A stretch of 64,000 nt of DNA from Glandiceps talaboti (taxonomy: Eukaryota; Hemichordata; Enteropneusta; Spengelidae): the NCBI RefSeq assembly GCF_964340395.1, contig NC_135555.1, positions 26,792,725 through 26,856,724 on the forward strand. Reading direction: 5' to 3'. This document shows positions 35,973 through 45,352 of the stretch, in pieces (positions within the stretch are counted from its first letter, which is position 1; each line of letters starts with the position of its first letter). A program made the position numbers and the translations under genes. The notes under the pieces are model-generated. The model saw nothing but the letters and a program-made list of their open reading frames with translations. It had not been told where the DNA came from and ran no database searches.

Positions 35973-36770
35973 CTTTTGTTGTAGACAATTGAGACAGTAA
36001 TTTGGCCTGCTACTAAACTTTACTGGAGGTATGGAAGACTTGTGAAGTTGTTGTATATGACTTTTGTTGTAGACAATTGAGACAGTAATTTGGCCTGCTA
36101 CTAAACTTTACTGGAGGTATGGAAGACTTGTGAAGTTGTTGTATATGACTTTTGTTGTAGACAATTGAGACAGTAATTTGGCCTGCTACTAAACTTTACT
36201 GGAGGTATGGAAGACTTGTGAAGTTGTTGTATATGACTTTTGTTGTAGACAATTGAGACAGTAATTTGGCCTGCTACTAAACTTTACTGGAGGTATGGAA
36301 GACTTGTGAAGTTGTTGTATATGACTTTTGTTGTAGACAATTGAGACAGTAATTTGGCCTGCTACTAAACTTTACTGGAGGTATGGAAGACTTGTGAAGT
36401 TGTTGTATATGACTTTTGTTGTAGACAATTGAGACAGTAATTTGGCCTGCTACTAAACTTTACTGGAGGTATGGAAGACTTGTGAAGTTGTTGTATATGA
36501 CTTTTGTTGTAGACAATTGAGACAGTAATTTGGCCTGCTACTAAACTTTACTGGAGGTATGGAAGACTTGTGAAGTTGTTGTATATGACTTTTGTTGTAG
36601 ACAATTGAGACAGTAATTTGGCCTGCTACTAAACTTTACTGGAGGTATGGAAGACTTGTGAAGTTGTTGTATATGACTTTTGTTGTAAGACAATTGAGAC
36701 AGTAATTTGGCCTGCTACTGAACTTTCAGTTGTACTGGAGGTAAAGAAGACTTGTTTTATATGACTTTGA
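35973..36770 (+). repeat. 88-bp minisatellite, 8 essentially identical copies plus a decayed ninth
   Basis: Units start at 35973, 36061, 36149, 36237, 36325, 36413, 36501 and 36589, each beginning cttttgttgtagacaattga. I see no differences among them. A diverged copy starting at 36677 carries an inserted A and a changed right half. Confidence 0.97.
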
Positions 36771-37264
36771 AAGAAATATGTAATCATAGAATATATTTCA
36801 TATTGCCTTTGATTACAAAAACTTGTAATTGTTCCCCTTTCAACACAGGAAAATTCTAATCAGGCATTTTGCAGACATTTAGAGTAGGAAACAATATTGA
36901 TAAGTTTAATGCTCTTTTCAAAATGGCTGACAACTACAGACAGCTTCTTGTAAGAAAGAATGACATTGTTACAACAAAATCATACCATACAAATTGTTTA
37001 AATGACTGACTGACTGACTTACAGCAGTATGTTGTCCAACATGTCATAATGCAAAGAATTTAACTATTATTAATGAGTTAGCTGTGACAATTAAATTATA
37101 TACTTTACAGATCAAGAAAAACATTGATAATTGAAATTAGGGAAACCTAAATGTAAATGTGAGCAGCACAGGAGTGACAAGACACAATGATGCTATTCTG
37201 ACGAAGCAGTTAGAGAAGTACTTGGCCTGTAACTTATATGGTGAAATATTGAGAGCCCCTCATG
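36771..37264. other. Intron sequence, nothing recognised
   Basis: AT-rich. Confidence 0.4.
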
Positions 37265-37420
37265 AAATCATAATAATAATGTTGGGTTTTTATATAGCGC
37301 TTTCCCACACCAAGCTCAAAGCGCTTTACAATTATTACCCTTGGCTCGGATCAGAACCGCACAACGCCCCTTTACTGCCTTTAGTCTTCCTCAACTCCCC
37401 GGGGAGCATATGAAGGTGCA
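37265..37420 (-). mobile_element. SINE-like retroposon fragment with (ATT)n tail
   Basis: ataataataatgttgggttt, then tatagcgctttcc and ctcaaagcgctttacaatta. On the minus strand this is a body ending in an ATT-rich 3' tail. The agcgctt/caaagcgctt block is shared with 44640-44690. Confidence 0.55.
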
Positions 37421-37899
37421 TTTTAAACAATGTAAGTCCATCATTTCCTAATCTTGATCTTATATTAAAATTCAGTGCCATGAACTTGTGAATACTTTGG
37501 CTATCCAACGTATCCAAGGGATCAGACCACCCTGCAATCTGCAATACATCTATGTAATGGTCACTGCATCAGTGCGTGGTTACCAAGGCATTTTTTCCAC
37601 ACACTAATGAAGTACTGCATTCCCCTCATGTGCATTTTATGAAAAGTAACAACTGATAAAGGATAGATTATATGCTACTTTTGAGCTGCCATTGGATAAA
37701 TGCCACTCACTGTTTGTGTTCAAAACCTTGAAATCCAAAAATTCACTTCTTTTTAACACAATATCTGACATAAATATCTGAACACAATTAATATTACTTG
37801 AGAATTGTGAAAAGCTGGCTAGGTACTTTACTCCTTCGGTTACAATGGTAGAGGCTAAACTAAACCAACACACACACTGACAGTGACATCAAAGTTCCA
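37421..37899. other. Intron sequence, nothing recognised
   Basis: Overlapping short ORFs at 37335-37544 and 37637-37873 (minus) show no motif. Confidence 0.4.
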
Positions 37900-38137
37900 C
37901 TATGAAAATGAAAAAGTTCCTCATGAAAATCCCAACTCAATGCTAGTCCCATATCCCACTATGAAAGAATGTTGTCCCAACTTGTATGTTTCTAGTCCCC
38001 AACTTGTATGTTTCATGGCAAACTTACTACATTGTATATGCAAATCTGAATGGTGTCTCCAGATACAAGGCAACTGACCAATCTGCTATTTGACCTTGAA
38101 TATGGAGATCAAACACAAAGGTCAAGATATAGAAAGA
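37900..38137 (+). repeat. Dispersed repeat, second copy of the 18640-19144 type
   Basis: cccaacttgtatgtttcatg through ttgaccttgaatatggagat and aaaggtcaagatat match the other copy. An element of the AGTCCCC family follows directly. Confidence 0.6.
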
Positions 38138-38390
38138 ACAAGTCATTGAGAATGACATAGACCCCGCTATGATTTGGTTTTAAGGAACTGGCAGTTTATG
38201 TTGTCAATTTCTTGATATCACTACTCTGATCACACAACAACACTTGTGAACCTAAATCAAACAGACTTAAATATGTTGTGTCTGCTCATTGGACATGGAA
38301 CATGCCTACTCATGTTGTGTCTCCTTGTTGGACATCGGACATGCCTACTCTTCAAGATGACGTGATGGAATAAACCATTCAACAATAAGG
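38138..38390 (+). mobile_element. AGTCCCC-family element, copy F (5' leader only)
   Basis: ACAAGTCATTGAGAATGACA then TAGACCCCGC and the 250-bp leader, stopping at accattcaacaataagg before the internal units. Confidence 0.8.
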
Positions 38391-38770
38391 GTGAGGGTAG
38401 ACACTTGACCCCAGGCATCAACTGACAGAGTACAAAGCTTTGTTTGTTTCATATGGGATTACTAGTGCATGCAGTCATTTTTTATGTTCAAATCAAAACA
38501 TTGTACATCGTCCCCAAGAATGAAACACATTTTTGGTGTATGTTCACAAGATTTCTTTGGCACTAATTCACATACCCCAAGTGGAAATTCTATAGAGATG
38601 TTGAATTATATCCTTGAGGTCCCTGCTTAAATCCAAAATTTGTCAAAATTCAAACCAATTGTGAACTGAGTTACTGCAGCAAAATGAAATTTCAGACTTT
38701 CTGATTATATAATCTATATTTCCAATCTTTTACATGATATATTACATTGGAATTTGGAATGGTGTCAAGT
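38391..38770. other. Intron sequence, nothing recognised
   Basis: AT-rich. Confidence 0.4.
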
Positions 38771-38774
38771 AAGT

Positions 38775-38900
38775 ACATGTATATGTTATTAGCCAAACAC
38801 CATTCCAAATCTTGCTGCAAAAGGTCATTTTTCCGTTACACCAGAAAAATGACTGTGTAGCAAGATATGGAATGGTAAATAACATACTTGTACATCACCA
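38775..38900. other. Imperfect long inverted repeat (hairpin about 50 bp stem, 10-nt loop)
   Basis: The left arm runs from gtacatgtatatgttatta through ccattccaaatcttgctgc to tcatttttc. The right arm, gaaaaatgactgtgtagc through aagatatggaatggtaaata to cttgtac, is its complement with a few mismatches and one indel. It could be a MITE relic or a hairpin RNA source; the sequence alone cannot separate these. Confidence 0.7.
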
Positions 38901-40436
38901 GCAACTACGAACTTCAATTAATTTTTGAATGCCTTAACTTTATTACACAATCAATGTGTGCATTTGCTCAGTAGTATGTTTACTATTTGCATATCACTCA
39001 GAGATCTATTCAAACTATAAATAATCCTCAGCAGAAAAATGAGTGCGTCTTAGTTTTGCGTACTGTACTCCTGGACCAGTAAATGTACAGAAATGTTCAT
39101 AATATGCTTTGTTGTTCTAGTTAAGCAAAAACTGCAAGTTTCTCTGAGGTGTTAATTTGATATTGTTCATAAATTTAGGAATTCATTTTGATTAACCAGC
39201 GGGGCAAAAGACTTTGAAAATAGTTCCGCCATTTCACATTTAAAAGTGTTCTGAATCATAATTATGAATGGGTGGCTATAGCACAGACAGAAATGTCAAT
39301 TAATTGCACTCAATTTCCTGGGGTTTCCAGGGAACGGGAGCATTTTTCCAGGGTTTTCCAGGGAGGGTTTGAAATTCCAGGGTTTTCCAGGACCGTGTGA
39401 ACCCTGTGTAGGGCTCTCAACCAATCAGAATGCGAGATTGGTGATGTTTAATGATATTTACAGTGAGTGCAAGTCCAATCAACTTTGTACACCTAATGTA
39501 CATTGTATAGTTTCTGAAGTGATACACAACATAAAGGAGTGACAACACACACAATATTAACAATGTCCTCTAAATCTATGCATACAATTCAAGACATACA
39601 GTTGTCGCTAAGTCATTCAACAAAATTTTGTGAACTGGTAGATTTTGAATCTTGCCTTGACATTGTTGTTGGAAGGAGACTGTTTTATTCATGTTATTGC
39701 CTTTAGACCTTGAAGAAGACCTCTTTGTGTCCTGGATTGAATCAGTCTTAGATAGACTAATGGATTGAAAGACTTGTCAACCTCTTTATTAAAGGCCAAG
39801 GTCCACTATATAAAGAGGATTATGGGTAATGTATGCATATGCGGGAAATTCAAACTGCTGTAAGGAGCACTGACATTGCCCTCATGTCTTCATCCCATTT
39901 TGCACTGAAAAAGTTTCACATGGCTCTCATATTTTATATATTCTGTTTGTAAATATATAGTGATGCAACATGTGTAGAAATAACTGACGTTAACTAAGTT
40001 TGGTAGCCAATATAGCAGGTTTACTGTCGAACTGACGCAAAATTTGTTTCAAATTTGTCTAGTAAAAACTGTTGGCCAGTTGTCAATTAGGCTTACAAGT
40101 TACACAAAGCATGATAAGACACTGTGAATGGTGCAAATAAACAACGTGCGAAATGCCAAATACCAAATGCAAACAATACAAGCGAACAACAGAGTCTGTG
40201 TGCACTCTGTTAGCCCGATATTTTGCCTAAAATCAAGCTCACATGTGCGAACGGTACGTGAAAATGATACATTGTTACTGAAATAGAATGACATAAAATG
40301 AAACCAAAATGTTTCTCAGTTTGATCGATGTACGTTCTGGGTTGCTACACTCCTTAGTAAAATCACAATTTCATACAACTTTTTGTGCACGCGACAAGTG
40401 TTTTCTGTCAAGTAGTTGTGTCGTTGACCTAGTAGG
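38901..40436. other. Intron sequence with one transposon-end fragment
   Basis: At about 39318-39405 several ccagggttttccagg blocks end in ccgtgtgaaccctg. Its reverse complement starts CAGGGTTCACACGG, resembling a hAT terminus, but no partner end or target duplication was found. The rest is unassigned. Confidence 0.4.
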
Positions 40437-41342
40437 CAGTGATGTAGATAATAGCCGGTTACCTACCGGTCACAACGCCCAGCTATAACTTATAAGTATA
40501 ACCACAACAGTTTAGTTGTGGGACCGGCTAAGGAAAGTACTCAAACCTGACGACCATTGAAAAAAATTCTAAGGTCTGAAAATTAAATATGAGTTTCCCA
40601 GAAGTACTAATAGCAAGTAAAATACCCAAAGTGTAAAAAAAAAAAAAAATTCATAATTATTTGGAAAACATTTGAGGATTACGTGATAAAACAAGACTGG
40701 CCAGGCTATCGCTAGAGAAAGCCTTCGAACTAGTTTCATAGGGACCGGACGTTGAAGGAAGCGCGAAGCGAAGTGTGAGGTGAATGTGACGTCTCATGAT
40801 GTATGATGCAACAACACGCCATTTACGTAGAGTAGAACTAAATGTTTTCTAAACTTCAGCGGAAAGAAATTTTGTCGATCGGACATTGACTATTTTCAAA
40901 TTCTTAAAACATCTGAGAAAAATGAAGAGAGGAAGCAAAATGTAGCACTGACAGACAAGATAGACGTACGGTACGTGTACAGGAGGCGAGGCACACCATG
41001 TGGTGCAAACTGGACAATGATCGTGCGTGTCACGTATATGGCATCAGATGTACATGTAATACATGCAGCTAACCAAATATTCTTGGAATGCAGCCTTTCT
41101 TGTAACAAGTATTGGAAATTGTCAGAAACCTGAGGATTTTATGACTGAATATATTTTGATCAAGAATTTCTGATGACCCCGAAGCAAGACATGTTTGAAA
41201 CATTTAGTGCGACATTTGATACTGATAAACGAGTGATATAATTCATAAACAAATCTAACGTTGGCAACTCTTTTTTTTCTGTAATGATCATCAAATTTCA
41301 AGGACAACTGTCTATGATGTACACATAGATCATACATCACTG
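40437..41342. mobile_element. Possible hAT-like element, 906 bp
   Basis: CAGTGATGTA at 40437 and TACATCACTG ending at 41342 form a 10-bp inverted pair. The flanks share CCTAGT (before the left end and after the right end), compatible with a decayed 8-9 bp target duplication. No transposase is seen. Short ORFs at 40896-41108 and 41122-41340 (minus) have no recognised motif. Confidence 0.5.
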
Positions 41343-42565
41343 CCTAGTCTAGTTCCTATACCTGTCGTCTGTTCTCTACGATCTCTAGCTCTGTGCATGT
41401 TGTGGAGATGAACATAACGCGAACTGACAAGACTACAAGTACAATCATGGAGGCATCATAAATATTTGTGTCATTCAAATTTGAAAGTTGAGAAATCATA
41501 TTAAATTCTTTCCAGATTTCTCAAAAATCGTTTCCATATGTTTTGGCACTATCCAGCAATAATCCTCGTCATGTAATCAACGTCAAATGACATCAACTGA
41601 CATCGTAGTCAAACATATGCACGGAGACAGAGCAGAGACCAAACAAGAGTCCGTACTCACCCCATCACGACGTATGCATTTATGCGTTTGTTTTGAAATA
41701 GCTGGGGTGGTACTCGTACACATCGGGATAACTCGGAGAAGCACATGTTTGTGATTTTATTGACTGTTTTCTGAGATGGGACATTGGGTTTGGAAATACA
41801 AGTTTAATCAATCATAAAACAGCCATAACAGATACTTTCAAAGAATTAGAACACGGAAGGAAAATAACGGGAACATCGAGATCGCACGTAGCTAGCTACC
41901 CAGTGCACATACAGTAAGTATGGAATTGCAAAGCTTAGTCCGCTCTGACCCGTGCGATACTTGTGAAGTTAATTTTGAAGTTTTCACGATTATGTTGTCA
42001 AAACACGACCTACATGTAATCTGTAAAAAAAAATTCTCATCTATCTAACGATTTTGGTGTGGTAACGATCGGCCAAATGCCGACACTAGTGTGTACGTGT
42101 GCAACTGTAATCTAGTACCTTGTACAAATGATACAAGTAAGTAAGTTTGTTCGTACCCAAGAATTTAAGTTTACAATTTCAATGATACAAATTGTCACTG
42201 TGTAATGTTTGGATCGTGTTAGAACAGGTCCCTCAAAATATAATTTTTCGGGTTATAATTTGTATGTATAAGTTTATAGAAATACATGTTTCACCCAGAC
42301 TGGGTGTCTGGCCGTACGTACGCACCAGAAAAAAACGTAGCAGAAACACTGCCACTAGACTTGAAAAAAATATATAACATGGGACTCTTCGGATTAGGCA
42401 AGAACTATATGTAACCAATATGTGTGAACAGCCACTAATATGTTGATAAACTACCTGGGTCAGATTTACCAAATGCTCCTCCCAGATAAACAAACGTATT
42501 CCGTTGCACATGCGCAAACCTACTTCCGTAGCATGGGCACATAGCCTGGTTGAACCTTGGCCTTT
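41343..42565. other. Intron sequence, nothing recognised
   Basis: Less repetitive than the surroundings. Overlapping ORFs near 42192-42517 on both strands have no motifs. Confidence 0.4.
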
Positions 42566-42956
42566 AAAAGTAGCCTACCTGTAGACTTGAACCATAATAC
42601 ACTATTCTGCTATCCTAACTGTAGCCTACCTGTAGACTTGAAGGACTATCACTACCACACTATTCTGCTATCCTAACTGTAGCCTACCTGTAGACTTGAA
42701 TCACTATCACTAATACACTATTCCACTATCCTAACTGTAGCCTACCTGTAGACTCGAAGGACTATCACTACTACACTATTCTGCTATCCTAACTGTAACC
42801 TACCTGTAGACTTGAACCATAATCCCTACTACACTATTCCTCTATCCTAACTGATATTTTGATTATAGTGAAAATTCTAAAAATCAAAATGTCAGTTAGG
42901 ATAAGTGGAATAGTGTAGTAGTGATCGCGGTTCAAGTCTACAGGTAGCCTACTTTT
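42566..42956. mobile_element. MITE-like hairpin element with one arm amplified into a 58-bp array
   Basis: The ends are AAAAGTAGCCTACCTGTAG and its complement, and the match continues through acttgaacc. A self-complementary centre (attttgatt...aatcaaaat, about 42853-42892) joins the arms. The left arm is not single: a 58-bp segment (gtagcctacctgtagacttg through ctgctatcctaact) occurs about five times in tandem from 42570 to 42852, while the right arm (42893-42956) is single copy. Confidence 0.85.
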
Positions 42957-43260
42957 ATCAAACCCCATTGGAAGACTGACTCATAAAAATTCCTTAAAAT
43001 TTAAGTTGCTCCTACATGTATGATTCCACTTTGTAAAGAACAAGTTTTGAATCATGCTCACTTCTGATCATGAGCTGGCACATTAACTACAGTAACTGAC
43101 ACACATGAAAGAAAATGGAGTGTACATTCAGAATCACACATTAATAGATTAAAAATCAATTCTAAATAGGGGACATTTCAATTACAAATTTCACAGTAAC
43201 ATATGACCCCTATAACAACAAGCATACAGTGACATCATCACTGGGGTTAAGACCACTCAC
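42957..43260. other. Intron immediately downstream of exon 43261-43461
   Basis: Donor GTGAGT just below 43261 on the minus strand; otherwise AT-rich and unassigned. Confidence 0.5.
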
Positions 43261-43461
43261 CTTTGCCTCCTCTTTTAGGATCTGCAGCTGGATTTTGGCC
43301 GGAAGTAAGAAGTCAGTTAGGAAGGTTCTGCCATCACCGGCATACTGTGTATCAACAATCTGACACACTTGACCAATAACAACGGGTGCAGTGGATCTGA
43401 ATGGAGGGTATAGCTTTGATAAGGTCTTCTGTACACTGTCATCAAATGCTTCCTGTGAGTC
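43261..43461 (-). CDS. Coding exon, N-terminus of ARHGEF40/PLEKHG4/KIAA1755-like protein
   Basis: This internal exon is 201 bp, exactly 67 codons, and phase 0 at both ends. Read on the minus strand it follows a strong pyrimidine tract and CTGTAG acceptor (43462 upward) and ends AAAG before GTGAGT. The peptide starts DSQEAFDDSVQ and contains KLYPPF, then TAPVVIGQV, GDGRTFLTDFLLPAK and ILKEEAK. From memory, the vertebrate paralogues ARHGEF40 (Solo), KIAA1755 and PLEKHG4 relatives begin with Met, a short acidic stretch, LYPPF, TAP..LGQV and a DFL.PAK motif in the same order. Those family members with a DH-PH module are Rho-family exchange factors. Here only the conserved N-terminal region is present. 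The homologous start Met would fall just before the first residue, so the initiating codon should sit in a separate upstream exon (higher coordinate) ending in phase 0. That exon was not identified. Family assignment is from recognised motifs, not a search. Confidence 0.85.
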
Positions 43462-43674
43462 CTACAGGCAGAGTGAAAAGAAAACGGTCTAATTTACTGA
43501 TACATATTCAATTTGACAGCACTAGTATAGTGTGGTACATGATGCATTCCAGGGGCCAAGTTACTTGAACCTTTACAATGTATGTACTGGGTACATGTGT
43601 CCAAGACATGCTTGTATTGCAACAGTGGTCATGTCTGACATAGCACCAATGGCATTGTAGCAAAACTGTAGTTT

Positions 43675-44112
43675 TTAGGGGCCCAAGCCTATGGCCTTGA
43701 GCCCCTATTGGTGTTGTTAGGGTTTTTCTTCGTTCTTCTTTCTTCTTCTGCCATTTTATTCAAGCTAGAACTAGAAGACTGTTACCCATAAACCATTCAA
43801 ACTTGGTAGGCTTATCAGGGACCATGAGTACACTCGTGCACCTGACCCAGGAATTTCGGGCTGGTCACGTGACCTGGTCACCATATCTGATTTCGTGAAA
43901 ATCTTAAAACAATTTTTTCACAAAAGCTAGGGGTCCAGTTGGCTCGAAATTTGGTACATGGTATGCATGTTCCCTGCCCATTTAATTTTGTCAATAAAAT
44001 CACATGCGGCCACATGACCTTGGCCGCCATATTGCATTGGATTTTACAAAACAAGCGACCTATCGGTCAGAATACGTAGCTCCGCTGTTTTTTTTTAAAT
44101 TTTATCTTTTAT
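43675..44112 (+). mobile_element. Dispersed element leading into the 42-bp array
   Basis: Begins with a palindromic GGGGCCCAAG-CCTATGG-CCTTGAGCCCC block, then a T/C-rich stretch (cttcgttcttctttcttctt). Further on are tcaaacttggtaggc and gaaatttggtacatggtatg, and it ends acaagcgacctatcggtcag...agctccgctg plus a T run. The end matches 752-798 beside another array. Confidence 0.6.
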
Positions 44113-44116
44113 TTTG

Positions 44117-44610
44117 GCCTGGTGAATGTAACTCACGTGTCACTATTAAAGCCTATTTGCCTGGTGAATGTAACTCACGTGTCACTATTAAAGCCTATTT
44201 GCCTGGTGAATGTAACTCATGTGTCACTATTAAAGCCTATTTGCCTGGTGAATGTAACTCACGTGTCACTATTAAAGCCTATTTGCCTGGTGAATGTAAC
44301 TCACGTGTCACTATTAATGCCTATTTGCCTGGTGAATGTAACTCACGTGTCACTATTAAAGCCTATTTGCCTGGTGAATGTAACTCACGTGTCACTATTA
44401 AAGCCTATTTGCCTGGTGAATGTAACTCACGTGTCACTATTAAAGCCTATTTGCCTGGTGAATGTAACTCACGTGGCACTATTAAAGCCTATTTGCCTGG
44501 TGAATGTAACTCACGTGGCACTATTAAAGCCTATTTGCCTGGTGAATGTAACCCACGTGGCACTATTAAAGCCTATTTGCCTGGTGAATGTAACTCACGT
44601 GGCACTATTA
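44117..44610 (+). repeat. 42-bp minisatellite with CACGTG in nearly every unit, about 12 copies
   Basis: Unit gcctggtgaatgtaactcac followed by gtgtcactattaaagcctat and tt. Because 42 is a multiple of three, one frame stays open for 203 codons with a 14-residue repeat (LPGECNSRVTIKAY). The variant GTGGCAC is confined to the last four units. Confidence 0.96.
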
Positions 44611-44971
44611 CATAATAATAATAATAATATTTATTTCTTTAAAAATGCTTTACATGTAAAACAAAACATCTCAAAGCGCTTCACACAACTTTGTAAAAAG
44701 AATTTAAAAAACCATCAATAAAATACATTCATTCAATAAAAAGGTGTGTCTTAAGATTTGATTTAAAAACATCAATATTTACGCTAAGACGGAGTGAAAC
44801 TGGTAGCCGATTCCAGAGACGCGGAGCACACACCGAAAAAGCCCTGTCTCCCTAACAAACCGTGTTGGCAATTGGCTGGTGAAGTGTATGAGCACCTTCG
44901 GTAGAGGAACGAAGGGTACGACCAGAAGAACGGATTTCTAACAGTTCTCTGAGATAAACAGGGGACATGTT
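44611..44971 (-). mobile_element. SINE-like retroposon, 361 bp, inserted in the 42-bp array
   Basis: It is bounded by ACTATTA on both sides (44604-44610 and 44972-44978), consistent with a 7-bp target duplication. The left end is an (ATA)n run, which on the minus strand is a 3' (ATT)n tail. The body holds caaagcgcttcacac and agccgattccagagacgcgg. There is no ORF of note. Confidence 0.8.
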
Positions 44972-45055
44972 ACTATTAAAGCCTATTTGCCTGGTGAATG
45001 TAACCCACGTGTCACTATTAAAGCCTATTTGCCTGGTGAATGTAACTCACGTGTC
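44972..45055 (+). repeat. 42-bp minisatellite, right remnant (2 copies)
   Basis: Continuation of the array after the retroposon. Confidence 0.93.
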
Positions 45056-45198
45056 ATACATACAAACCACATGTCAAAACATGTCATTTCTGTAAAACAT
45101 TAGCTAATGTTAAAGCAGTGAATATTTAAATGAACACGTTTAATTGTACTTCGGAATGATTGGCAATCGAAAAAAGAATTTTGAATTGTCAAAGACTT

Positions 45199-45268
45199 TG
45201 ATTGTCATGGATGGTTTACACCATGCTTGTTGATTGTCATGGCTGGTTTACACCATGCTTGTTGATTG
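45199..45268 (+). repeat. 32-bp tandem duplication
   Basis: gattgtcatggmtggtttac plus accatgcttgtt occurs twice. Confidence 0.9.
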
Positions 45269-45352
45269 TATGGCACTCAATACATAGCTGTCTTTGTTGT
45301 CAGTGCCTAAAGATGTCCTTCCTCCATAATGTAGAAGGAAGGTTAAATTACA

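Noticed and set aside
44004-44721. Two about 200-codon ORFs with 14-residue repeats
   Set aside because: The 42-bp unit is divisible by three and lacks stops in two frames. The array is split by a retroposon and adjoins a transposon leader; there are no splice sites or family motifs.
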